This document shows positions 8,100-16,873 of a stretch of 64,000 bases of DNA, piece after piece. Position 1 is the stretch's first letter. Each line of letters begins with the position of its first letter. The notes below the pieces were generated by a model, which saw only the letters and a list, made by a program, of their open reading frames with translations, did no database searches and had not been told where the DNA came from. Origin of the DNA: Dongia_A sp035695765 (GTDB lineage: Bacteria; Pseudomonadota; Alphaproteobacteria; Dongiales; Dongiaceae); the NCBI GenBank assembly GCA_035695765.1, contig DASRRI010000106.1, forward strand, positions 3,395 through 67,394, read 5' to 3'. Made by a program: the position numbers and the translations under genes.

Positions 8100-8549
8100 C
8101 TAGGCGCGCAGCGCCCGCTGCACGGCCTGTTCCAGTGCGTTCAGGAAGTTCGTGCGGTCCCGCTGCGAGAACGCGGGGCCGCGGCCTTTGATCTCGCCCA
8201 TGTCGCGCAGCTGGGCAGTCAGCTCGCGCATCGCGAGCGCGGTGCCGATGCTGTTCGCGGTGAAGGGCTTGCCCGAATGCCCCAGCGCCTGCGCACCGGC
8301 CTTCAGGCAGCGATCCGCCAGCTGGATGTCGCCGGTGATCACGATATCGCCGGGCGCGAGATGCTCGACAATCCAGTTGTCGGCGGCATCGAACGCATCG
8401 CCCACCAGCACGTTGCGGATCAGCGGATGATCCGATGTCCGAAACCCACGATTGCTCACCAAGTGCGCGACAACCTGATGCCGCTCTGCGACCCGGCGGA
8501 TCTCGTCCTTCACGGGGCAGGCGTCGGCATCGACGTAGATTCCGGGCAA
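8100..8549 (-). CDS. YaiI/YqxD family (UPF0178, DUF188) protein
   Basis: 149 residues covering the whole DUF188 family: IYVDADACPVKDE near the N-terminus, VSNRGFRTSDHP, GDIVITGDIQLADRC and KGRGPAFSQRDRTNFLNAL. The fold is PIN-like and is thought to be a nuclease or RNA-binding protein, but function is unproven. The start is TTG at 8549, preceded by AAGGAG with 6-base spacing, giving MPGIYVDADA. An upstream ATG-started reading would add unrelated residues. It is divergent from vapB. Confidence 0.85.
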   Translation of the reverse strand: MPGIYVDADACPVKDEIRRVAERHQVVAHLVSNRGFRTSDHPLIRNVLVGDAFDAADNWIVEHLAPGDIVITGDIQLADRCLKAGAQALGHSGKPFTANSIGTALAMRELTAQLRDMGEIKGRGPAFSQRDRTNFLNALEQAVQRALRA

Positions 8550-8577
8550 GCGGCGCTCCTTGAAAATACAACGCGGA

Positions 8578-8604
8578 TGATATACATTGGCGCTGCGTAT
8601 ATCA
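8578..8604. promoter_or_regulatory. Inverted repeat upstream of vapBC (candidate autoregulatory operator)
   Basis: TGATATAC-N11-GTATATCA is a perfect 8-bp inverted repeat ending 10 bases before the vapB start codon. AbrB/MazE-type antitoxins bind such palindromes to repress their own operon. It also lies about 30 bases upstream of the divergent DUF188 start, so both could be affected. Confidence 0.6.
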
Positions 8605-8614
8605 AGGAGAAGCC

Positions 8615-8848
8615 ATGCAGGTAGCAAAATGGGGTAATAGCCTTGCAGTCCGGCTGCCCACCACAGTGGTCGAGGCGCTGAAGCTAAAGGAGGGCGACAA
8701 CATCGAAATCCATGTCGCGGGTGCGCGTTCGTTTGGTGTCGCGAAGGCGCCGAGCGCGCGAGAGCTTCTGGCTCGCCTACATAAGTACCGAGGCCGGCTT
8801 CCCGCATCGTTCAAGTTCGACCGCCTGGAAGCAAACGAGCGGCGTTGA
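8615..8848 (+). CDS. vapB: AbrB/MazE-type antitoxin (VapB)
   Basis: 77-residue antitoxin with an N-terminal swapped-hairpin AbrB DNA-binding domain: MQVAKWGNSLAVRLPTTVV followed by LKLKEGDNIEI. The C-terminal tail (residues 45-77, rich in Arg and Leu) would block the partner toxin. It has a strong AAGGAGAAGCC ribosome site. Its stop codon overlaps the vapC start by one base (TGATG), giving translational coupling. Confidence 0.9.
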   Translation: MQVAKWGNSLAVRLPTTVVEALKLKEGDNIEIHVAGARSFGVAKAPSARELLARLHKYRGRLPASFKFDRLEANERR

Positions 8849-9258
8849 TGTCGGACCAGGTCGCCTTTTTCGATACAAATGTACTTCTCTACTTGTTATC
8901 CGCAGACCACTCGAAGGCGGACAGGGCAGAAGAGGTATTGGCTGCTGGTGGCGTGGCAAGCGTGCAGGTTCTCAATGAATTCGTCTCAGTCGCCAGCCGT
9001 AAGCTCGCAATGCAGTGGAGCGAAATCAAGGACTGCCTCGATTCATTCCGGAGAACGTTGCGCGTTGAACCCCTAACAATCGAAACGCATGATCAAGCGC
9101 TCTATGTGGCCGAGCGCTACAACCTTTCATTCTATGACGCCCTGATCATTTCTGCCGCGAAACTGTCTGGATGCGCTGTTCTCTATTCCGAGGACTTGCA
9201 GCACGGACAAGTTTTTGACAAGTCGCTGATCGTTCGAAATCCATTTAAGGTGGGCTGA
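8848..9258 (+). CDS. vapC: PIN-domain ribonuclease toxin (VapC)
   Basis: 136-residue PIN domain toxin. The four acidic active-site residues are present: Asp9 (FFDTNVLL), Glu44 (LNEFVS), Asp97 (SFYDALII) and Asp116 (YSEDLQHG). These bind Mg2+ and cut RNA, usually tRNA or rRNA. ATG 8848 overlaps the antitoxin stop, and an in-frame TTG three bases earlier is a less likely start. Toxin and antitoxin both appear intact, so the pair is probably functional. Confidence 0.9.
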   Translation: MSDQVAFFDTNVLLYLLSADHSKADRAEEVLAAGGVASVQVLNEFVSVASRKLAMQWSEIKDCLDSFRRTLRVEPLTIETHDQALYVAERYNLSFYDALIISAAKLSGCAVLYSEDLQHGQVFDKSLIVRNPFKVG

Positions 9259-9272
9259 GAGCCGCCGTGGTC

Positions 9273-9707
9273 ATGAGATTTGAGATCAGACATCCGCTCG
9301 CGGCAGAGCACGACCGAGTTCACCATTTGGTATCGACCGTCGTCAATGAAACCTACGGGAGCATATGGCCGACTACGCCGATTCACGTTGGCGAAGAGGA
9401 TTGGGGAGCCGGCTGGATTGCCGTTGAAGCGGCCGACCTGTTGGGATGGATGCTGACGCAACGTTGGTGGGTCGAGGATCTCTGGATCTCATCTCGATTT
9501 CGGCGGCAGGGCGTTGGATCTGCGCTTTTGGTGCACGCGGAGAAGGAGATTGCCGCGCGTGGCATCGCAACGGCTCATCTTCATGTGATCGCGTCGAATG
9601 CGCCGGCGATCGCCTTCTATCAGCAGCGCGGATGGCAGCGGCGGCGCGAGGTGCCGCACGAGCTCTTGTCGGTCCCAAGGTTGGAGATGACAAAGACCGT
9701 CGGATGA
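9273..9707 (+). CDS. GNAT family N-acetyltransferase
   Basis: 144 residues with the acetyl-CoA loop in WISSRFRRQGVGSALLVHAE (Q/R-x-x-G-x-G) and the C-terminal ASNAPAIAFYQQRGWQ segment common in GNATs. Substrate is unknown. It begins 14 bases after vapC, so it may be cotranscribed. A GTG six bases upstream is an alternative start. It converges with the LysR gene, leaving 15 bases between stops. Confidence 0.83.
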   Translation: MRFEIRHPLAAEHDRVHHLVSTVVNETYGSIWPTTPIHVGEEDWGAGWIAVEAADLLGWMLTQRWWVEDLWISSRFRRQGVGSALLVHAEKEIAARGIATAHLHVIASNAPAIAFYQQRGWQRRREVPHELLSVPRLEMTKTVG

Positions 9708-9722
9708 CTCCATGGCAGCGGT

Positions 9723-10619
9723 CTATCCTACATCTGCGTTCAACGCCGGAAACTGCAGCAAGAACAGCGCGAGCGTGATCGGCGCCAGCGGTTCGCGGTT
9801 CGGCACGATGAGGCCGACCTTGCGCGAGATGTCGGGCTCGACCAGGTCGAGCGCGATCGCGCCGGCGGGCATGCCGAGCACCTGGACGAGTGTCTTGGGC
9901 ACGATGCTCGAAAGCCGGCCTGAGCGCACATGGGCGCACAGGTTCACCACCGAGTTGGTCTCGAGCTGCGGGCGCGGGTTGCAGTTCAGCGACTTGAAGA
10001 TGCCATCCATGATCCGCCGGTTCTGCATGTTTGGTGTCAGCAGGCAAAGCGGCAGGTCGGCCGCCTCCCGCCAGGTCGCCTTCGTGCGCCCCGCCAGCGG
10101 GCCATGCTCCGGCGTCAGCAGCACGTAGCGCTCGACATAGAGCTCGCGCATCAGAACACCATGCAGCGGCTCGTTCTCGAGATAGGTCATACCGGCATCG
10201 AGCTCGAACTGGTCGAGGCCCTTCTGGATCTCGATCGAGCTGGTCGACCACACCGTTACCTTCACCTGCGGATGACGGTCGTGCAGCGGGTCGGTGACGG
10301 CGGGCACCAGCGGCAGGGCCGAGGGGATGACGCCAAGCTTGAGATTGCCGGTGAGGGAGCGCCGCGCATTCAGGATGCCCTGGCGCAGTGAATCTTCGTC
10401 GGAGAGCATGCGGCGCGCCCACAGCAGCACTTCCTGCCCCTCCGGCGTGAAGCCGTTGAAGCGCTTGTCGCGTTCCACCAGCATGACGCCGAGCTCTTCC
10501 TCGAGCTGGCGGATGGCGGCGGAGAGCGCAGGCTGGGTGATGTTGCAGGTGGCGGCGGCGCGGGCGAAGTGGCGCTCTCTGGCGAGCGCGACGAGATAGG
10601 AAAGTTGCCGTAGCAGCAA
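9723..10619 (-). CDS. LysR family regulator at the end of the formate dehydrogenase operon
   Basis: 298 residues. The winged helix-turn-helix is at about 1-60 (LRQLSYLVALARERHFARAA, TQPALSAAIRQLEEELG), followed by the type 2 periplasmic-binding-like effector domain. The start is TTG at 10619, giving MLLRQLSYLV; no ATG or GTG fits the conserved N-terminus. It begins only 12 bases after the fdsD stop and in the same direction, so it is probably cotranscribed with fds. In Cupriavidus an FdsR LysR regulator controls fdsGBACD. This one is a candidate functional counterpart, though its position (3' rather than divergent) differs. Confidence 0.88.
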   Translation of the reverse strand: MLLRQLSYLVALARERHFARAAATCNITQPALSAAIRQLEEELGVMLVERDKRFNGFTPEGQEVLLWARRMLSDEDSLRQGILNARRSLTGNLKLGVIPSALPLVPAVTDPLHDRHPQVKVTVWSTSSIEIQKGLDQFELDAGMTYLENEPLHGVLMRELYVERYVLLTPEHGPLAGRTKATWREAADLPLCLLTPNMQNRRIMDGIFKSLNCNPRPQLETNSVVNLCAHVRSGRLSSIVPKTLVQVLGMPAGAIALDLVEPDISRKVGLIVPNREPLAPITLALFLLQFPALNADVG

Positions 10620-10631
10620 GGGGTTAAGCCA

Positions 10632-10868
10632 TCAAGCCGATTTCTTGGCGGCGTCTTTCGCGGCATTGCGCTTCACGGCCTCGAGCGCGATATGCGAGAG
10701 GCCGGCGCCGGCCTTCTCCGCCAGATGCGCCTCGATCTCGCGCCGCATGCGCGGGTCCCAGAAACTCTTCAGATGGTCGGCCGTGCTCGCGATCGCCTCG
10801 GCCTCCGGATAGGAGGCGAAGAAGTCCGCCACTTGATTGGCCATGTGAACCAGCCGCTGGATCGTCAC
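10632..10868 (-). CDS. fdsD: NAD-dependent formate dehydrogenase delta subunit
   Basis: 78 residues, the usual size of FdsD. RLVHMANQVADFFASYPE and DHLKSFWDPRMRREI are family hallmarks. FdsD assists maturation or stability of the FdsGBA complex. The start is GTG at 10868. It lies 27 bases after fdhD in the operon and ends 12 bases before the LysR gene. Confidence 0.9.
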   Translation of the reverse strand: MTIQRLVHMANQVADFFASYPEAEAIASTADHLKSFWDPRMRREIEAHLAEKAGAGLSHIALEAVKRNAAKDAAKKSA

Positions 10869-10895
10869 GTGTTCGCCCTCTCGTCGGATCAGATT

Positions 10896-11738
10896 TCAGT
10901 ATACGCGTTCGGGATGGCTGACAAGCACGGCGCTGTCATGGCGCGCCAGGGCGATCAGGGTGAGATTGTGCGCGTCGGCCAGGCGCCGCGCCATCAGCGT
11001 GGGCGCCGAAACCGCGGCCAGGATCGGGAATCCGGTCACCACCGCCTTCTGCACCATCTCGTAGGAGCAGCGGCTGGTGATGAGGCAGACGCCGGTGGCC
11101 GGATCGAGCCCATCGCGCAGCATGGCGCCAATCAGCTTATCGAGCGCGTTGTGGCGCCCGACATCCTCGCGCACCAGCTTCAATTCGCCCTGCGCCGTCG
11201 CGAAGGCGGCCGCATGCATGGAGCGTGTCGCACGGTTATTCGTCTGCGCCTCGGGCAGGTTATCGAGCGCGCGGTGGATGCTATCCAGCGAAACCTTGAG
11301 ATCGGCCTTGACTGGCTGCATCACCCGCACGGTCTGCTCCAGGCTGTCGACGCCGCACAAACCGCAACCGGTACGGCCGGCCAACGTGCGCCGCCGTTCC
11401 TTCAGCCGCCAGAAGGCGGGGGACGAGAGCTCGATGCGCACCTCGACGCCGGCATCGACCCCGACCGCCTCGATCGCGCCGACATCCTCTTTCCCGTCGG
11501 CAATCCCTTCGCTGACCGAAAAGCCCAGCGCGAAATCCTCGAGATCGGCGGGGCTCGCCATCATGACGGCATGGCTGATGCCGTTATAGACCAGGGCGAC
11601 CGGCGTTTCCTCCGCCAGCACGTCGATGCGGTCCATCGCCGCGCCATCGCGGGCGACCCGCCGCACGCTCGCCGGCTGGGTCACCAGCGGCAGCGCGCGG
11701 GTTTCGTCTTCGTAGCTCTTGTCGCGTTCGACGCTCAT
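10896..11738 (-). CDS. fdhD: Formate dehydrogenase accessory sulfurtransferase FdhD (FdsC)
   Basis: 280 residues. FdhD/FdsC passes sulfur from a cysteine desulfurase to the Mo-bis-MGD cofactor before insertion into the catalytic subunit. The conserved Cys pair is visible in TGCGLCG (Cys125 and Cys128), and GRHNALDKLIG and LITSRCSYEMVQKA match the binding-site segments. The start ATG overlaps the fdsA stop by four bases (ATGA), so the two are translationally coupled. Confidence 0.94.
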   Translation of the reverse strand: MSVERDKSYEDETRALPLVTQPASVRRVARDGAAMDRIDVLAEETPVALVYNGISHAVMMASPADLEDFALGFSVSEGIADGKEDVGAIEAVGVDAGVEVRIELSSPAFWRLKERRRTLAGRTGCGLCGVDSLEQTVRVMQPVKADLKVSLDSIHRALDNLPEAQTNNRATRSMHAAAFATAQGELKLVREDVGRHNALDKLIGAMLRDGLDPATGVCLITSRCSYEMVQKAVVTGFPILAAVSAPTLMARRLADAHNLTLIALARHDSAVLVSHPERVY

Positions 11739-14572
11739 TCCGCCGCGGCGACGCCGACCTTGCGGGTCGCCTCGCGCAGTTCCTCATAGGAGCGCTGCCA
11801 CTCCGATTTGTGGTTCGACAACCGCACCTGCACCGCGGTCACCTTGTATTCGGGGCAATTGGTCGCCCAGTCGGAGTATTCCGTGGTCACGACGTTGGCG
11901 CCGGTCAGGGCATGGTGGAAGGTCGTGTAGACGACGCCCGGCTGCATGCGTTCGGAGATCTTGGCATGCAAGGTGGTGTCGCCAACGCGGCTGGCCAGCG
12001 AGACGACGTCGCCATCGCGGATGCCGCGGCTCTCGGCATCAAACGGATGGATCTCCAGCACGTCTTCCGGATGCCATGCCATATTTTCCGTGCGGCGGGT
12101 CTGCGCGCCGACATTGTATTGCGAGAGGATGCGGCCCGTCGTGAGGATGAGCGGGAAGCGCGGTCCCGTCCGCTCGTCGGTCGGAACGAAGGCGGTGACC
12201 ATGAACTTGCCCTTGCCGCGCACGAAGCCCTTCTCGTGCATGATCGGCGTGCCTTCCGGCGCCGCGTCGTTGCACGGCCACTGGATCGATTCCAGCTCGC
12301 GGATACGATCGAAGCTGACGCCCTTGAAGGTGGGGGTCAGGCGCGCAATCTCGTCCATGATCTCGCTGGGATGCTTGTAGTTCATCGGGTAGCCGAGTGC
12401 CTTGCTCAGCAGCATGGTCACTTCCCAATCGGCGTAGCCCGCCATCGGCCGCATCGCCTTGTTGACCAGCGAGATGCGCCGCTCGGCATTGGTGAAGGTG
12501 CCGTCCTTTTCCAGGAACGACGAGCCGGGCAGGAAGACGTGCGCGTAATTCGCCGTCTCGTTGAGGAAGATGTCCTGCACCACCACACATTCCATGGCGG
12601 CGAGGCCGGCCGTGACATGTTGGATATTGGGATCGGACTGGGCGATGTCTTCGCCCTGGATGTAGATCCCCTTGAACGAGCCTTCAACCGCGCTGTCCAG
12701 CATGTTGGGGATGCGCAGGCCCGGCTCGGCATCGAGCGTCACGCCCCATTCCTGCTCGAAGGAGTGCCGCACCGCGTCGTCCGACACATGGCGATAGCCG
12801 GTGAATTCATGCGGGAACGAGCCCATGTCGCAGGCGCCCTGCACGTTGTTCTGGCCGCGCAGCGGGTTCACGCCGACGCCGTTGCGGCCGATATTGCCGG
12901 TCGCCATGGCGAGGTTCGCCATGCCCATGACCATGGTCGAGCCCTGGCTGTGCTCGGTGACGCCGAGGCCATAATAGATCGCCGCATTGCCGCCGGTGGC
13001 ATAGAGCCGCGCGGCCGCGCGCACATCCGCGGCCGGCACCTTGGTGTATTGCTCGGCCGCTTCCGGCGAATTCTCCGGCAGCGCGACGAAATCGCGCCAG
13101 CGCTTGAAATCTTCGGGTTCGCAGCGCTCGGCCACGTATGCGTCATTTACCAGCCCTTCGGTGACGATCACATGCGCCAGAGCATTGATCATCGCGACAT
13201 TGGTGCCCGGCATCAGGCTCAGGTGATAGTCGGCCTCGACATGCGCAGTGCGCACCATGTCGATGCGGCGCGGGTCGATCACGATCAGCCTTGCGCCTTC
13301 GCGGATGCGGCGCTTCAGGCGGCTCGCGAACACCGGATGGGCATCGGTCGGATTGGCGCCGATGATCAGGGCGACATCGACCGCCTCGACCGAATCGAAA
13401 TCCTGGGTGCCGGCGGAGGTGCCGAAGGTGGTCTTGAGGCCATAGCCGGTGGGCGAATGGCAGACGCGGGCGCAGGTGTCGACATTGTTGTTGCCGAACG
13501 CCGCGCGGATCATCTTCTGCACCAGATAGGTCTCTTCATTGGTGCAGCGGGAGGAGGTGATGCCGCCGACGGCGCCGTTGCCGTATTTCTTCTGGATGCG
13601 CTTGAACTCGGAAGCGGCGTGGTTGATCGCCTCGTCCCAGCTCACTTCCTTCCAGGGATCGGTGATCCTGGCGCGGATCATCGGCTTGGTGATGCGGTCC
13701 TTGTGCGTCGCATAGCCCCACGCGAAGCGGCCCTTGACGCAGGAATGGCCATGGTTCGCCTTGCCGTCCTTGTACGGCATCATACGCACGACCTCTTCGC
13801 CGCGCATCTCCGCCTTGAAGGCGCAGCCGACGCCGCAATAGGCGCAGGTGGTGAGCACGCTGTGCTCCGGCTGGCCGGCCTCGATGACGGTGTTCTCGAT
13901 CAAGGTCGCGGTCGGGCAGGCCTGCACGCAGGCACCGCACGACACGCATTCCGAATCCAGAAAGTCCTGCTTCTGTCCCGGCGACACAACCGACGCGAAG
14001 CCGCGCCCATCGATCGTCAGCGCGAACGTGCCCTGCACCTCTTCGCAGGCGCGCACGCAGCGCGAGCACACGATGCACTTGGCAGGATCGAAGGTGAAAT
14101 AGGGATTGGAGGTGTCCTTCTCGGACGTGAGGTGATTGGCGCCGTCATAGCCGTAGCGCACTTCGCGCAGGCCGACTTCGCCCGCCATGTCCTGCAATTC
14201 GCAATCGCCGTTGGCGGCGCAGGTCAGGCAGTCCAGCGGATGGTCGGAGATGTAGAGCTCCATGACACCGCGGCGTAGCTTGGCGAGACGCGGCGTCTGC
14301 GTCTTTACCTTCATCCCGGCCTCGACCGGCGTGGTGCAGGAGGCCGGCGTGCCCTTGCGGCCTTCGATCTCCACTAGGCACAGGCGGCAGGAGCCGAAGG
14401 AAGCGAGGCTGTCCGTGGCGCACAGCTTCGGCACCTTGGTGCCCATTTCGGCCGCGGCGCGCATGACGGAGGTGCCGGCCGGAACCGTCACGCTCTCGCC
14501 ATCGATTTCCAGGGTCACCATCGCTTCGATATTGACAGCGGGGGTGCCGAAATCCGTTTCCTTGATCAGCAT
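11735..14572 (-). CDS. fdsA: NAD-dependent formate dehydrogenase alpha (catalytic) subunit
   Basis: 945 residues; oxidises formate to CO2 at a Mo (or W) bis-MGD centre. Fe-S ligands in order: N-terminal [2Fe-2S] Cys51, 62, 65, 79; His-type [4Fe-4S] His111 with Cys115, 118, 124; two ferredoxin-type clusters Cys166/169/172/176 and Cys209/212/215/219; catalytic-domain [4Fe-4S] Cys243/246/250/278. The metal-ligand Cys371 followed by His372 lies in ARVCHSPTGYG, equivalent to Cys386-His387 of the Rhodobacter enzyme. The cysteine ligand means this is not the Sec form. ATG 14572 follows AGGAG and lies 10 bases after the fdsB stop; an in-frame ATG at 14596 overlaps fdsB and is disfavoured. Cytoplasmic, electrons pass to FdsB. 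Confidence 0.97.
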   Translation of the reverse strand: MLIKETDFGTPAVNIEAMVTLEIDGESVTVPAGTSVMRAAAEMGTKVPKLCATDSLASFGSCRLCLVEIEGRKGTPASCTTPVEAGMKVKTQTPRLAKLRRGVMELYISDHPLDCLTCAANGDCELQDMAGEVGLREVRYGYDGANHLTSEKDTSNPYFTFDPAKCIVCSRCVRACEEVQGTFALTIDGRGFASVVSPGQKQDFLDSECVSCGACVQACPTATLIENTVIEAGQPEHSVLTTCAYCGVGCAFKAEMRGEEVVRMMPYKDGKANHGHSCVKGRFAWGYATHKDRITKPMIRARITDPWKEVSWDEAINHAASEFKRIQKKYGNGAVGGITSSRCTNEETYLVQKMIRAAFGNNNVDTCARVCHSPTGYGLKTTFGTSAGTQDFDSVEAVDVALIIGANPTDAHPVFASRLKRRIREGARLIVIDPRRIDMVRTAHVEADYHLSLMPGTNVAMINALAHVIVTEGLVNDAYVAERCEPEDFKRWRDFVALPENSPEAAEQYTKVPAADVRAAARLYATGGNAAIYYGLGVTEHSQGSTMVMGMANLAMATGNIGRNGVGVNPLRGQNNVQGACDMGSFPHEFTGYRHVSDDAVRHSFEQEWGVTLDAEPGLRIPNMLDSAVEGSFKGIYIQGEDIAQSDPNIQHVTAGLAAMECVVVQDIFLNETANYAHVFLPGSSFLEKDGTFTNAERRISLVNKAMRPMAGYADWEVTMLLSKALGYPMNYKHPSEIMDEIARLTPTFKGVSFDRIRELESIQWPCNDAAPEGTPIMHEKGFVRGKGKFMVTAFVPTDERTGPRFPLILTTGRILSQYNVGAQTRRTENMAWHPEDVLEIHPFDAESRGIRDGDVVSLASRVGDTTLHAKISERMQPGVVYTTFHHALTGANVVTTEYSDWATNCPEYKVTAVQVRLSNHKSEWQRSYEELREATRKVGVAAAE

Positions 14573-14582
14573 CTGGCTGCTC

Positions 14583-16142
14583 CTACTCGGCCGCACGCGC
14601 CTTGGAGCGCGGAGTGCGGTCGAAATCTTCGGGGAAATGCTTTAAGGCACTCTGAACGGGGTATGGGGTGAGCCCGCCCAAAGCGCAGAGCGAGCCGTCC
14701 AACAGCGTCTCGCACAGATCGTCCAGGACGATGAAGTTCTTGTCGCGCTCTTCGCCGGCGACGATGCGGTCGATGACTTCGGCGCCGCGGGTCGAACCGA
14801 TCCGGCAGGGTGTGCATTTGCCGCAGCTTTCGGTCGCGCAGAATTCGAAGGCGAAGCGCGCCTGCTGCGCCATATCCACGCTGTCGTCGAACACAACAAT
14901 GCCGCCGTGACCAAGCATGCCCTTTTGCGCCGCCATCGCCTCGTAATCGATCGGCGTTTCCAACAGGCTTGCCGGGAAATAGGCGCCCAGGGGCCCGCCG
15001 ACCTGGACCGCACGGATCGGCCGGCCGGATGCCGTACCGCCGCCGAATTCGTCGATCACCTGGCGCAAGGTCAGGCCGAACGCCTTCTCAACAAGCCCGC
15101 CGCGCTTGATGTTCCCCGCCAGCTGCAGGGGCATCGTCCCGCGCGACCTGCCCATACCATAATCCTTATAGAAGGCACCGCCCTTGTCCAAAATCGTCGG
15201 AACGGCGGCGAAAGAGAGCACGTTGTTGATCACGGTCGGCTTGCCGAACAAGCCGGAAATCGCCGGCAGTGGCGGCTTCGCGCGCACCATGCCGCGCTTG
15301 CCTTCCAGGCTGTCGAGCAGGGAGGTTTCCTCGCCGCAGATATAGGCGCCGGCGCCGAGCCTCAGCTCCAGCTGGAACGCCTTACCGCTCGAACGGACGT
15401 TGTCGCCCAGATAACCCTTGGAACTCGCAACTTCGATCGCGCGCTGCATCTGCGCGAAGGCGTGCGGATATTCGCTGCGGATATAGATGAAGCCCTTGGT
15501 CGCGCCGACCGCGAGGCCCGCGATGGTCATGCCCTCGATCAGCAGGAACGGGTCGCCTTCCATCAGCATGCGGTCGGCGAAGGTGCCGCTGTCGCCTTCG
15601 TCCGCGTTGCACACGATGTATTTCTGATCGGCCTTGGCGCCCAGCACCGTCTTCCACTTGATGCCGGTCGGGAAGCCCGCGCCGCCACGGCCGCGCAGTC
15701 CGGACTCTGTCACGGCGGTGACGATGTCCGCGGGCTGCGTCTTCAGCGCGTTGGAGAGGCCGCGATAGCCGTCATGGGCGATGTAATCCTCGATCGACAG
15801 CGGATCGATGATGCCGCAGCGCGCGAAGGTCAGGCGCTCCTGGTTCTTCAGGTAAGGCATCTCTTCCGGCTTGCCGAGGCGCAGGGCATGCTCAGCCCCT
15901 TGCAGCAAACCCGCTGCGAACAGCCCGGCCACGTCGCTTTCGCCGACCGGGCCATAGGCGATCCGGCCCTGCGGCGTCGCCACTTCCACCATTGGCTCCA
16001 GCCAGAACAGGCCGCGCGAGCCGTTGCGGACGATCTTGATTTCTGTGTTGCTGCGGTCTGCTTCGGCCTGGATCGCGGAGGCGACCTCATCGGCGCCGAG
16101 CGAAACGGCAGACGCATCGCACGGGACGTAGATGGTGATCAT
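14583..16142 (-). CDS. fdsB: NAD-dependent formate dehydrogenase beta subunit (NADH/FMN)
   Basis: 519 residues, homologous to NuoF fused to a thioredoxin-like N-terminal part. Residues 1-100 are the thioredoxin-fold region. GRGGAGFPTG (about 151-160) and ADEGDSGTF form the FMN/NADH site. SCGKCTPCR (Cys440, 443, 446) with Cys486 ligates a [4Fe-4S] cluster. It receives electrons from FdsA and reduces NAD+. The start ATG overlaps the fdsG stop by four bases, and the longer upstream reading would overlap fdsG. Confidence 0.96.
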   Translation of the reverse strand: MITIYVPCDASAVSLGADEVASAIQAEADRSNTEIKIVRNGSRGLFWLEPMVEVATPQGRIAYGPVGESDVAGLFAAGLLQGAEHALRLGKPEEMPYLKNQERLTFARCGIIDPLSIEDYIAHDGYRGLSNALKTQPADIVTAVTESGLRGRGGAGFPTGIKWKTVLGAKADQKYIVCNADEGDSGTFADRMLMEGDPFLLIEGMTIAGLAVGATKGFIYIRSEYPHAFAQMQRAIEVASSKGYLGDNVRSSGKAFQLELRLGAGAYICGEETSLLDSLEGKRGMVRAKPPLPAISGLFGKPTVINNVLSFAAVPTILDKGGAFYKDYGMGRSRGTMPLQLAGNIKRGGLVEKAFGLTLRQVIDEFGGGTASGRPIRAVQVGGPLGAYFPASLLETPIDYEAMAAQKGMLGHGGIVVFDDSVDMAQQARFAFEFCATESCGKCTPCRIGSTRGAEVIDRIVAGEERDKNFIVLDDLCETLLDGSLCALGGLTPYPVQSALKHFPEDFDRTPRSKARAAE

Positions 16143-16615
16143 CGGCTTCCCTCCAGCGCGTCGATCAACTGATCGAGGCGCTTGGGCGTCACGCGGCCAT
16201 GCAGCTTGCCGTCGATCATCGCCGATGGGCCGCAGGCGCAATTGCCGAGGCAATAGACCGGGTCCAGCGTATAGCGCCCATCGGCGCTGGTCTCATGAAA
16301 GTCCGCATTCAGCCGCTGCTTGGCGTGCGCCTCGCTCTCGCGTCCACCCACCGATTGGCACGCTTCGGCGCGGCAGATCTTCACGATATGCCGGCCCGGC
16401 GCGTGCTTGCGGAAATCGTGATAGAAGCTGATGACGCCATGCACTTCGGCGCGGGTGAGGTTCAACTCATCCGCGATGACCGGCACAGCCGCCGCATCGA
16501 TATATCCGAATTCATCCTGTATCGCGTGAAGAATGGGGAGCAACGCTCCCTCAACGTGCTTCAAGGCGCGGATAATCCCGCGCCCGGTCTCCGCGTCCCA
16601 ATCTTTGGCCGACAT
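16139..16615 (-). CDS. fdsG: NAD-dependent formate dehydrogenase gamma subunit
   Basis: 158 residues, NuoE-like [2Fe-2S] protein. Ligands are Cys81 and Cys86 (CRAEACQS) and Cys122 and Cys126 (CLGNCACG), the standard C-x4-C plus C-x3-C set. It is the first gene of the fdsGBA-fdhD-fdsD operon and pairs with FdsB in the diaphorase half of the enzyme. The ATG at 16615 gives the usual family length. Confidence 0.96.
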   Translation of the reverse strand: MSAKDWDAETGRGIIRALKHVEGALLPILHAIQDEFGYIDAAAVPVIADELNLTRAEVHGVISFYHDFRKHAPGRHIVKICRAEACQSVGGRESEAHAKQRLNADFHETSADGRYTLDPVYCLGNCACGPSAMIDGKLHGRVTPKRLDQLIDALEGSR

Positions 16616-16873
16616 TGCTCGATGCTCGCTAGCGGTCCTGATCTGTCTTCATTAGACGGATTTCATTAAACGCCTATTAGCGACATCCGATCAAATCGGA
16701 ACCGCTGATTGGCTGATAGATTTTATTTATCACGCTTTACAAATCAATAACTTATTTGACTGAATCTGCCCTGGAGCGCTCCGAAATCGTCATTTTGCGA
16801 CGCGCGGCCGCCCTTGCTCGATCTTTCGTCTTAGGCTACCAGACCAGCCGCAGCTCTCGGGGGAAAGCACGTC
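16616..16873. promoter_or_regulatory. Promoter region of fds operon with LysR-type site
   Basis: Distinctly AT-rich 258-base divergent region. GATAGATTTTATTTATC (16715-16731) is an interrupted palindrome (GATA...TATC, with AT...AT inside) fitting the T-N11-A form of LysR sites, about 100 bases upstream of fdsG. Nearby TTAA-N7-TTAG (around 16667-16681) resembles a CtrA half-consensus with one mismatch. Both assignments are inference. Confidence 0.45.

Noticed and set aside
16667..16681. CtrA-like TTAA-N7-TTAG in the fds promoter region
   Set aside because: One mismatch in the key TTAAC half and no other sign of cell-cycle control of formate dehydrogenase.
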